Shown: in pieces, positions 16,291 through 22,844 of the stretch
How the letters are laid out: each line of letters begins with the position of its first letter
Numbering within the stretch: position 1 is the first letter of the stretch
Source of the DNA: JANNGZ01 sp031404155
GTDB taxonomy: Bacteria; Pseudomonadota; Gammaproteobacteria; Burkholderiales; Burkholderiaceae_C
Reading direction: 5' to 3'
Length of the DNA: 28,166 bases
Assembly (NCBI GenBank): GCA_031404155.1
Contig: JANNGZ010000160.1
Coordinates: forward strand, 1-28,166
Position numbers and translations under genes: made by a program
The notes under the pieces: model-generated
The model's input: only the letters and a program-made list of their open reading frames with translations
Told to the model about the DNA's origin: nothing
Databases searched by the model: none

Positions 16291-17211
16291 ATGGACGCAC
16301 GCCTCCAAGACCTTCCGTTCGACCCCGCCGCGCTGAATCGCCTGTCGCCCGGGTTGATCACCAGCCACCACCAGAACAACTACGGCGGGGCGGTCAAGCG
16401 GCTCAATGCGATTCGCGCCCAGCTGTCGTCGACAGCGTTCGCGACGGCACCCGGTTTCCAGCTCAATGGCCTCAAACGCGAGGAACTGATCGCCACCAAC
16501 TCGATGCTGCTGCACGAGCTGTACTTCGGCAGCCTGGGCGGTGACGGCGTGACGATGGAGCCGGCGATGAAGCTGGCGCTCGACGCCAACTTCGGCAGCG
16601 TCGAACGCTGGCGCGAAGAATTCGTTGCCATGGGCAAGGCACTGGGCGGTGGCTCGGGCTGGGTGCTGCTGGTGTTCCAGCCGCGCGAGGGCACGCTGGT
16701 CAACCAGTGGGCCGCCGACCACACGCATGCAGTGGCTGGCGGCGTGCCGATCCTGGCGCTGGATATGTACGAGCATGCTTATCACATGGACTACGGCGCT
16801 GCCGCAGGCGCCTACGTCGATGCGTTCATGGGCAACATCGACTGGGCTGCCGTCTATGGCCGCTACCAGCGCGCCGTGCACGCAGCCAGCGAGCCATTCG
16901 GCGCCAGCCAGGACGAGATCGGCGACGCTCAGGTGTTCGACGTGCGTCGGGCTGGCGTGTTCGAGCAAGCCCGCACGATGATCCCCGGCGCGCGCTGGTG
17001 CGACCCATCCGCGGTCGCCACCTGGTCTGCCGAACTGCCGGCCAACCGCGACGTGGTCGTGTACTGCGTGTACAGCCATGAAGTCGGCCGCGTCACGGCC
17101 ATGCGCCTGCGTGCCGCCGGTGTCAACGCGCGCTACCTGCGTGGCGGCATCGACGGCTGGCAATCCGCCCAGCGCCCGTTGGTGGACAAGCCTGCTGGGC
17201 AAGTGCCATGA
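16291..17211 (+). CDS. Fe/Mn superoxide dismutase-rhodanese fusion (ChrC/ChrE-like)
   Basis: A 306-residue two-domain protein. Residues 1-195 are an Fe/Mn superoxide dismutase; the four expected metal ligands align as His26, His75, Asp158 and His162 (the DxxxH of LDMYEHAYHMDYG). Residues about 205-300 are a rhodanese domain with the catalytic Cys259 in VVVYCVYSHEVGR and a typical YLRGGIDGW end. No signal peptide is present, so it acts in the cytoplasm. In the Cupriavidus metallidurans chr locus, ChrC is a superoxide dismutase and ChrE a rhodanese-type protein; here both activities are in one chain after chrA. Likely role: removing superoxide made during chromate reduction, plus sulfur or thiol chemistry. 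ATG 16291 has AAGGAG; its stop overlaps the next gene by 4 bases (ATGA). Confidence 0.87.
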   Translation: MDARLQDLPFDPAALNRLSPGLITSHHQNNYGGAVKRLNAIRAQLSSTAFATAPGFQLNGLKREELIATNSMLLHELYFGSLGGDGVTMEPAMKLALDANFGSVERWREEFVAMGKALGGGSGWVLLVFQPREGTLVNQWAADHTHAVAGGVPILALDMYEHAYHMDYGAAAGAYVDAFMGNIDWAAVYGRYQRAVHAASEPFGASQDEIGDAQVFDVRRAGVFEQARTMIPGARWCDPSAVATWSAELPANRDVVVYCVYSHEVGRVTAMRLRAAGVNARYLRGGIDGWQSAQRPLVDKPAGQVP

Positions 17212-18247
17212 ACGCATCGCCAGCACCGAAGGTCGCGCTGCTGTATCCCGGTGACCGGGCTGCCCGTGATCGCGCCGACCCCACGGCGAGCCGCTTCGCA
17301 GCGCTGTTCGAGGCCTTCGCCGCCGCCGGCGTGGACGCGCAGCCCGCCGTGTGGCACGACGATTTCGCGGACGAGGTCAGGGACCAGCTGCGCACAGTGC
17401 AGCTCGTTCTGGCGTGGTGCAACCCGATCGAGGAGGGACGCCGCCGGGACCGGCTGGATGGCCTGTTGCGCGAGGTGGCGCAGGAAGGTGTGATCGTCAG
17501 CGCGCACCCGGATGCCATCCAACGCCTGGGGACCAAGGATGTGCTGTGCTGTTCGAGACCAGCAGCCTGCCCTTCGGCAGCGACGTTCACCGAATCGACA
17601 GCCTGGCGCAACTGGCGGCGGAGCTGCCGCAGCGTCTGCGCCAGGGCGCCCGCGTTCTCAAGCAGCACCGCGGCCACAGCGGCATCGGTGTGTGGCGCGT
17701 CCAGCAGTCCGGTGAAGGCGTGCTGACGGTGCAGCACGCCCAGCGCGGCAGCACGCCGCAGCGCATGGACATGGTGACGTTGCAGACCACGCTGGCTCCG
17801 TACTTCGAGCCCGCCGCCGGCGGCCACATGATCGACCAGGCCTGGCAAGCGCGGCTGACCGAAGGCATGGTGCGCGCTTATCTGGTCGAGGACCGCGTGG
17901 CCGGCTTCGGGCATCAGGCCGTCAACGCGCTGCATCCCGATGCGCGGCTGCCGGGGCCACGGCTGTACCACGGCCCGGAGTTGGCAGGCTTCCAGTCGCT
18001 GCGGCAGCAGTTGGAATCGAGCTGGGTCACGTTGCTGTGCGAGCGTGTCGGGCTTTCGCGCGAACGGCTGCCTCTGCTGTGGGACTGCGACTTCATGCTC
18101 GGCGAGCCGACGGCCGAAGGTGCCCAGCGCTTCGTGCTGTGCGAGATCAACGTCAGCAGCGTATCGCCGTTCCCGCCATCGTGCATCTCGCCGCTGGTGC
18201 AGGTCGTGATGCGACGGGTTGGCGAATCGAACGGCGGGTACGCGTGA
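17208..18247 (+). pseudogene. ATP-grasp-like (Cj0069-like) protein, frameshifted by a 5-bp duplication
   Basis: Reading begins at ATG 17208 and runs through a family-like N-terminal region to about codon 112 (LGTKDVL). It then leaves the true frame and stops at 17726. The rest (FETSSLPFGSDVHR onward) continues in another frame to the TGA at 18245-18247. The cause is visible: GTGCT is directly duplicated at 17541-17550, and removing one copy restores GTKDVLFETSS and a product of about 344 residues. The restored protein resembles ATP-grasp-type Cj0069-like proteins, including WDCDFMLGE and an acidic LCEINVSSV near the end; this family call is from memory. Overlaps on both sides (ATGA and TGATG) show it was a normal operon member. 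Confidence 0.75.
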
Positions 18248-19164
18248 TGGCTCGCTGGCTCACGACGGTCATCCTCGTGCTGTGGACCTTCGCGGCAGCG
18301 GCCGTCGAGGTTCGCTTCGAGCCCGTGGCCGAGAACGTGTACGCCCATGTCGGCGACATCGGCGCACGCAGCGTCGCCAACGAAGGGCTGAACGCCAACC
18401 TCGGCCTGGTGGTGACGCCAGCGGGTGCGGTGCTGATCGACAGCGGCGCCACCTTCCGCAGCGCACGTGACATCCACGCGGCGATCCGCCGGGTGACAGC
18501 CCAGCCCGTGCGCTGGGTCATCAACACCGGGGGCCAGGACCACCGCTGGCTCGGCAACGGCTACTTCGAGGCCCAAGGCGCCGAGCTCATTGCCCATGCC
18601 ACGGCGGTGCCTGACATGCGCTCGCGCGGCGGCGATCAACTGGCAGCGCTGGGAACACTGCTCGGCGCTGCCGCGGAGGGCACGGTGTCGACGCTGCCGA
18701 AGCGCCTGCTGGAAGGCGCGGATGCGCGGCTGGAACTCGGCGGCACCGCATTCGAGTTCCGTCACCGTGGCGGCGGCCACACGCCCGGCGACATGATGGT
18801 CTGGCTGCCGCACGCGAAGGTGGCGTTTGCCGGTGACATCGTCTACGTGGACCGCCTGCTGGCCGTGTTGCCCGTCAGCAGCACCCGGGCCTGGCTGGAC
18901 GCGTTCACGGCCCTGGAGCAATGGGCACCCCAGCGCATCGTGCCGGGCCACGGCAGGGTCACCGATCTGCTTGCGGCTCGCAGCCAGACGCGTGCCTACC
19001 TGGAGGCCCTGCGCGCGCACATGAAGCGCGCCGTCGAGCAGGGTGTCGATGTCAGCGAGGCGGTGAAGTCGTTCGATGCCCGGCCGTTCCTGTACCTGTC
19101 GAACGCCGCCGAACTGAACCCTGGCAACGCCAGCCGAACCTACCTCGAAGTCGAGCGGGAGTGA
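18247..19164 (+). CDS. Exported metallo-beta-lactamase-fold protein with incomplete metal site
   Basis: A 305-residue protein with an N-terminal signal peptide (MARWLTTVILVLWTFAAAA) and an MBL fold resembling quinoprotein-relay/SoxH-like MBL proteins. The HxHxDH motif is replaced by TGGQDH (94-99): the Asp98-His99 pair is kept but the HxH pair is missing. His178 (GGGHTPGD), Asp197 (FAGDIVY) and His235 (VPGHGR) are retained, so metal site 1 would lack two ligands while site 2 is intact. Its function in the periplasm is unknown. The ATG overlaps the preceding stop (TGATG), placing it in the chr operon. It is not frameshifted, but upstream polarity from the broken neighbour may affect it. Confidence 0.82.
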   Translation: MARWLTTVILVLWTFAAAAVEVRFEPVAENVYAHVGDIGARSVANEGLNANLGLVVTPAGAVLIDSGATFRSARDIHAAIRRVTAQPVRWVINTGGQDHRWLGNGYFEAQGAELIAHATAVPDMRSRGGDQLAALGTLLGAAAEGTVSTLPKRLLEGADARLELGGTAFEFRHRGGGHTPGDMMVWLPHAKVAFAGDIVYVDRLLAVLPVSSTRAWLDAFTALEQWAPQRIVPGHGRVTDLLAARSQTRAYLEALRAHMKRAVEQGVDVSEAVKSFDARPFLYLSNAAELNPGNASRTYLEVERE

Positions 19165-19200
19165 GCCGCTGCGGCCCGCCGCCGGCCACCCGCAGGTGAA

Positions 19201-19214
19201 TTGACGCGGATCAA
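19201..19214 (+). promoter_or_regulatory. FNR/ANR-type box upstream of the DUF6064 gene
   Basis: TTGAC-GCGG-ATCAA differs from the FNR consensus TTGAT-N4-ATCAA at one base. A weak -10 candidate, TAGCGT, lies at 19236-19241. This puts the box centre about 41 bases before the expected transcription start at about 19248, the class-II activator position. It suggests activation under low oxygen. Confidence 0.65.
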
Positions 19215-19270
19215 GGCCGCGCAGGCCAGTCTGGCTAGCGTGGCAACTCACTGCCTTCAGGGTGTCCAAC

Positions 19271-19924
19271 ATGCTGCCTTTCACGCGTGAGCAGTTCTTT
19301 GGCGTGTTCGCCGACTACAACACGGCCGTCTGGCCGGCCCAGGTCGTGGCCTACGTGCTCGGCCTGATCGTGGTGGCCGCGGTGCTGCGGCCGTCGCCGC
19401 TGGGGCACAGGGCGGTGGCCAGCGTGCTGGCGGCGATGTGGGTCTGGACAGGCGTGGCTTACCACGGGATCTACTTTGCACGGATCAACCCGGCGGCGCT
19501 GGTCTTCGGCGCACTGTTCGTGGTGCAGGGGGTCCTGTTCCTCATGGCGGGTGTCGCCAGGCGACGGCTCGTCTTCGGGCAATCGGCAGGTACTTCGTTG
19601 TTTCTCGGCTGGGCGCTGGTTGCCTATGCGGCGGTGCTGTACCCGCTGCTGGGCCAATCGACCGGCCACGGCTACCCGGCACAGCCGATGTTCGGCATCG
19701 CGCCGTGCCCGGTGACCCTCTTCACCTTCGGCGTGTTGCTGCTCACGACGGCGCCGGTGCCTCGCTGGCTGCTGATCATTCCGCTGGCTTGGTCCTTGTT
19801 GGGTGGCACTGCGGCCTTCATGCTCGGCGTGCCGCAGGACTGGCCCTTGCTCTTCAGCGGCCTGACGATCGTGCTGCTGGTGCTGCGGGATCGCCAGCGC
19901 CTGGGTGCGCATGCGGCGGCGTAG
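19271..19924 (+). CDS. DUF6064 family membrane protein
   Basis: A 217-residue protein with about six hydrophobic helices, matching the DUF6064 pattern: the N-terminal MLPFTREQFFGVFADYNTAVWPAQ segment, WTGVAYHGIYFARINPAA in the middle, and GHGYPAQPMFGIAPCPVTLFTFG near 155-175. Function is unknown. ATG 19271 sits 8 bases after an AGGG ribosome-binding site; a GTG at 19262 is an in-frame alternative. It follows the chr operon by 106 bases but has its own putative FNR-controlled promoter. It converges with the DMT transporter, only 10 bases separating the stops. Confidence 0.83.
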   Translation: MLPFTREQFFGVFADYNTAVWPAQVVAYVLGLIVVAAVLRPSPLGHRAVASVLAAMWVWTGVAYHGIYFARINPAALVFGALFVVQGVLFLMAGVARRRLVFGQSAGTSLFLGWALVAYAAVLYPLLGQSTGHGYPAQPMFGIAPCPVTLFTFGVLLLTTAPVPRWLLIIPLAWSLLGGTAAFMLGVPQDWPLLFSGLTIVLLVLRDRQRLGAHAAA

Positions 19925-19934
19925 GCAACGTGGT

Positions 19935-20990
19935 TCAGTGTCGATGCGCGTAGTGCGCATCGGGCACGTGCGGATGCGCATGTCGCACCGGCTCATGCCG
20001 GTGTCGGTGGCTGTGATCGCCGTCGGGTATCGGATCGTGCGTGTGTCCGTGATGCCCGTCGTCGTGCCGGTGGGCGTGTTCATGCTGAAGCGCCTCGTGC
20101 TCATGCTCGTGGCCGTGTGACTCCGCCAGGTGCAGGACCACGCCGGCCAGCATCAGCGCGCTGCCCAGCAGCATCAGGCCGCTGGCCGAGCGGTCGCCCA
20201 GTGCCACTGCGAACGCTGCGCCGATGAAGGGCGCGAAGGCGAACACCGAACCCGTGCGCGCGGCCCCGAAGGCGCGTTGTGCCAGCAGGTAGAAACGGAG
20301 GCTCAGGCCGTAGCCGGTGGCCCCGATGGCGAACAGCGCCCGCGCGGCGCCTGCCGACGGCCGCGGCTCGCCGAAGGCCAGCGCCAGCGCGGCTGTCGCC
20401 GTGGCGCCCAGCATCGCCTTGACCATCACCACCTGGCCGGGGTCGCGTTCAGCCAGCGCTCGCGACAGCGTGTTGTCCACGCCCCATGCGGCGGTGGCCA
20501 GCAGCGCGGCCAGCAGACCCCACAGTTGCGCGCCGCCCGTACGTCCCTGGTCCAGCACCAGCACCATGCCGCCGGCCATCAACAGGGCCATCGCCGTCCA
20601 GACGCGGCCGTCCATGGTTTCGCGGTACAGGCGCCAGGCCAGCACGGCGGTGAACAGGGCTTCGAGTGTGAGCATCAGCGACGCACTGGTGCCGCTGGTG
20701 TGCTGCAGCCCCCAGGCCAGTGCGACCGGGCCGACGACAGCGCCGAACGCTGCCATCGCCAGCAGCCGGGGCAGGTCGCCCTGCTGTAGCCGCGCTTCAC
20801 GCTCGATGCGCTGGCGCGACAGCAGGCCCACGGCCGCGGCTCCCGCATACAACAGCGCCGCCGTGCTGAACGCCCCGAGCCCGGCACCGAACTTCTGCAC
20901 CAGTGGCGTGCTGACGCCGAACAGCGCCGCGGCCAGCAAGGCCAGCAGTCCGCCCCGCAGGGCGGGCAGGGCTTGGGGTGACAACGCCAT
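19935..20990 (-). CDS. DMT/EamA-family transporter with His-rich C-terminal tail
   Basis: A 351-residue inner-membrane protein. Residues 1-290 form two EamA repeats with about ten helices (LLALLAAALFGVSTPLVQKF start; second repeat LLAALLATAAWGVDNTLSRAL). The last 61 residues are a hydrophilic tail with 22 histidines, mostly as HxH, with Asp/Glu between, presumably binding Zn, Ni, Co or Cu. EamA proteins export amino acids, drugs or other small solutes; the tail suggests metal sensing or metal-linked transport (inference). Its ATG directly follows the stop of the small exported protein (TAG-ATG at the 20990/20991 junction on the minus strand), so the two form an operon. Confidence 0.85.
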   Translation of the reverse strand: MALSPQALPALRGGLLALLAAALFGVSTPLVQKFGAGLGAFSTAALLYAGAAAVGLLSRQRIEREARLQQGDLPRLLAMAAFGAVVGPVALAWGLQHTSGTSASLMLTLEALFTAVLAWRLYRETMDGRVWTAMALLMAGGMVLVLDQGRTGGAQLWGLLAALLATAAWGVDNTLSRALAERDPGQVVMVKAMLGATATAALALAFGEPRPSAGAARALFAIGATGYGLSLRFYLLAQRAFGAARTGSVFAFAPFIGAAFAVALGDRSASGLMLLGSALMLAGVVLHLAESHGHEHEHEALQHEHAHRHDDGHHGHTHDPIPDGDHSHRHRHEPVRHAHPHVPDAHYAHRH

Positions 20991-21362
20991 CTACCTGACG
21001 GTGAAGTGGACGGTGATCGCCTTGGCGGCCGGCGTCACCAGCGCGGCCACCACCTTGGCGCCCTTGACCAGCTTCAGACCCTTGGCTTCGAGCTTGTCAC
21101 CCGCCATCACCAGATCGGCCTCCGACTTCTCGGCGCTGTTGAGGACGGTCAGCTTTCCCTTTAGGCCGGTGGGCGCCATCGGCTTGCCGTGGTCTTCGAC
21201 GTAGGCGACGGCGCCATCGGGCGAACCGACCAGTTCGATCGACAGGTCGCTGGCGGTCGCCACCACGCCGCCGTGCTTGGCTGGGCCGCCGCTATGCGCA
21301 AACGCGGCGTTGAACGACAGCGCCGATAGGCCCAGCACGATCACGGTCAACAGCTCTTTCAT
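20991..21362 (-). CDS. Small exported protein, putative periplasmic metal-related
   Basis: About 123 residues starting MKELLTVIVLGLSALSFNAAFA, a clear Sec signal peptide, then a mature N-terminus with HSGG and KHGG followed by a small beta-rich domain (ELVGSPDGAVAYVEDHGKPM; KLVKGAKVVAALV). Similar small proteins beside metal exporters are familiar in Burkholderiales, but none has a function I can name. ATG codons at 21363-21365 and 21360-21362 are adjacent, and AGGTG lies 9 bases before the first, so the start could be one codon earlier. It has no gap to the DMT gene downstream. A role in presenting metal to the His-rich transporter is speculation. Confidence 0.75.
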   Translation of the reverse strand: MKELLTVIVLGLSALSFNAAFAHSGGPAKHGGVVATASDLSIELVGSPDGAVAYVEDHGKPMAPTGLKGKLTVLNSAEKSEADLVMAGDKLEAKGLKLVKGAKVVAALVTPAAKAITVHFTVR

Positions 21363-21465
21363 CATCTCTTCGATCACCTGCAAGGGTGCGGCGCACGGGA
21401 ACAGCCGGCGCCGACATGCCTGATGCTGGGGTTCGACTCCCGCTTGTGCGAGATACCGCCCGAGA

Positions 21466-22002
21466 TCACCGGATCACCACATCGGCGACGAGGCGGGCCT
21501 TCAAGGCACGCTCACGGATCGATGCCTCGGCGTCAGAGGCCCATTCATACGAACTCTTCCAGGTCCAGACCATGCCGTCGATCCTCACGAATCGTACGTC
21601 GCCCGCCTTGCCCTCCACGGTGGTGCTCTGGCGCTTGCCCTCGAACTCGAAGGCAATCGCATGCGTGCCGGGTTTGAACTTCAGGCGAATCATCGTGTTG
21701 GGCAGGGTCTCGATGCCGGTGCCGCCCTCCCGTTGGACCTTCACGAAGTTTCGGCCATCCCCCCAGTTGCGCCGCACGACGTACACCGTCAAGGCGTTCG
21801 GATCGGCGGCGAAGCGCTTCGTGTCTGCGTCCGCGTTCAGGCTGGGTACAGGCGCGCTGGTGCAAGCGACGATCCTGCCCTTGTTGGTCTTGTAGCAGTG
21901 CGGGGCCTCGGCCGCCGGATCGGGCGGCGGCGGGGTTGCGCAGCCGGCGAGCACCGAGGCAACGGCCAGAAGGCAGACCAGATGGAAGCGAGTGGGTTTC
22001 AT
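21466..22002 (-). CDS. Putative lipoprotein, paralogue of the upstream lipoprotein
   Basis: A 178-residue protein with a lipoprotein signal (hydrophobic CLLAVASV followed by lipobox LAGC, Cys at about 20) and then a Pro-rich linker. The folded part (about 35-178) has HCYKTNKGRIVACTS, a KRFAADPNALTVYVVRRNW block, LPNTMIRLKFKPGTH, and a repeated beta pattern somewhat like DUF2846. ATG 22000-22002 has a GGAG ribosome-binding site 8 bases upstream. It is clearly related along its whole length to the gene at 22228-22767, sharing the KRFA-x-x-x-x-ALTVYVVR block and the PG-H/beta-strand region. It is likely anchored to the outer membrane and facing the periplasm; function unknown. Confidence 0.75.
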   Translation of the reverse strand: MKPTRFHLVCLLAVASVLAGCATPPPPDPAAEAPHCYKTNKGRIVACTSAPVPSLNADADTKRFAADPNALTVYVVRRNWGDGRNFVKVQREGGTGIETLPNTMIRLKFKPGTHAIAFEFEGKRQSTTVEGKAGDVRFVRIDGMVWTWKSSYEWASDAEASIRERALKARLVADVVIR

Positions 22003-22227
22003 GACGGGGTCTCCACATTGGACGATGAAAACATCAGCGTTCGGTGGGACCGGTCGTGTCGGGTCGGACCAGCCCATCGCGGGTCTGCATTCGGTAGCGC
22101 GTGCCAGGGCTTCCGCGCGCGGCCCAGGTCTGCGCCGCAGAGCTGCATCGCACGCCAGCCCAAAGCTCGGCCGCGACGCGGCCCTTGCGTCCGCGTGCGA
22201 CCTGACAACGAATCTGGCAGCTCGTCG

Positions 22228-22767
22228 TCATCGGATGTCGGCGATCAGTCGGCTCTGTTTCGCCCTGTCCTGACTTCCCATGGGATCGGCAGCCGACCAG
22301 TGGTAAGGCCGCTCCCAGGGCCACGCCGAACCAGCAAGCTCGATGAACAACACCTCGCCTGCGTCACCAGCGAACTGGTGCCGGCGCGTCGAACCGTTCC
22401 ACGACAGGGACAACTCATGTTCGCCCGGTCGCAGCCGCATGCGTACCAGGGATCTGGGAAGGGTGCCGACGCGAACGCCGTCGTCGAGGCCGAACTCGAC
22501 CAGTCGGGCCGCGTCAGCCCAGCGCCCCCGAACCACGTAGACGGTCAGCGCGTCGGCGCTCGGCGCGAATCGCTTGGCATGGGCTTCTACGGCCGCTGAA
22601 GGCACACGCTCGGGCGTGCACACGGTCACCCGTTTCAGGACGGTCTCCATGCAGTAGGTGCGCGTGTCCGTGGCTGCCGGTGGCGGGCCGGAGGCACAAC
22701 CGGCAAGGACCGCGGCCGCAATGCCAGCAAGAACAAGCCCGCGTGGCCAGGGGGTGATACCAATCAT
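22228..22767 (-). CDS. Putative lipoprotein, paralogue of the downstream lipoprotein
   Basis: A 179-residue lipoprotein: hydrophobic GLVLAGIAAAV, lipobox LAGC with Cys at about 24, then a short linker. Its domain contains CMETVLKRVTVCTP, AKRFAPSADALTVYVVRGRW, TLPRSLVRMRLRPGEHELSLSWNG and GEVLFIELAG, matching the neighbour at 21466-22002 region by region, so the pair arose by tandem duplication. Both keep a Cys pair (C..13-16..C) that could form a disulphide. ATG 22765-22767 has GGAG 7 bases upstream. It lies 77 bases downstream of the P-type ATPase stop on the same strand. The 225 bases between the two lipoprotein genes hold nothing recognisable. Confidence 0.75.
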   Translation of the reverse strand: MIGITPWPRGLVLAGIAAAVLAGCASGPPPAATDTRTYCMETVLKRVTVCTPERVPSAAVEAHAKRFAPSADALTVYVVRGRWADAARLVEFGLDDGVRVGTLPRSLVRMRLRPGEHELSLSWNGSTRRHQFAGDAGEVLFIELAGSAWPWERPYHWSAADPMGSQDRAKQSRLIADIR

Positions 22768-22844
22768 GGCGCTTCTCCGTCGCTGGAAGTGGGTGGATTG
22801 GCGCCTGCGAGCGCGCGCCGTCGGGTAGCGTGTTGAGCAGCGCA

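Noticed and set aside
16924..16990. A frameshift joining separate SOD and rhodanese genes
   Set aside because: The frame is continuous from 16291 to 17211 with a normal linker and no repeat tract at the junction, so the fusion is a real single reading frame in this sequence.
18247..19164. Naming the MBL-fold gene chrF
   Set aside because: ChrF in known chr operons is a small regulator related to ChrB, not an MBL-fold protein; only position would support the name.
19905..20120. A 71-residue Val/Arg-rich plus-strand protein opposite the His-rich tail
   Set aside because: It is the reverse reading of His codons (CAC/CAT giving GTG/ATG) and has no ribosome-binding site or family pattern.
22003..22227. 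A further small gene between the two lipoproteins
   Set aside because: Short open frames exist on both strands, but none has a ribosome-binding site or protein-like composition.
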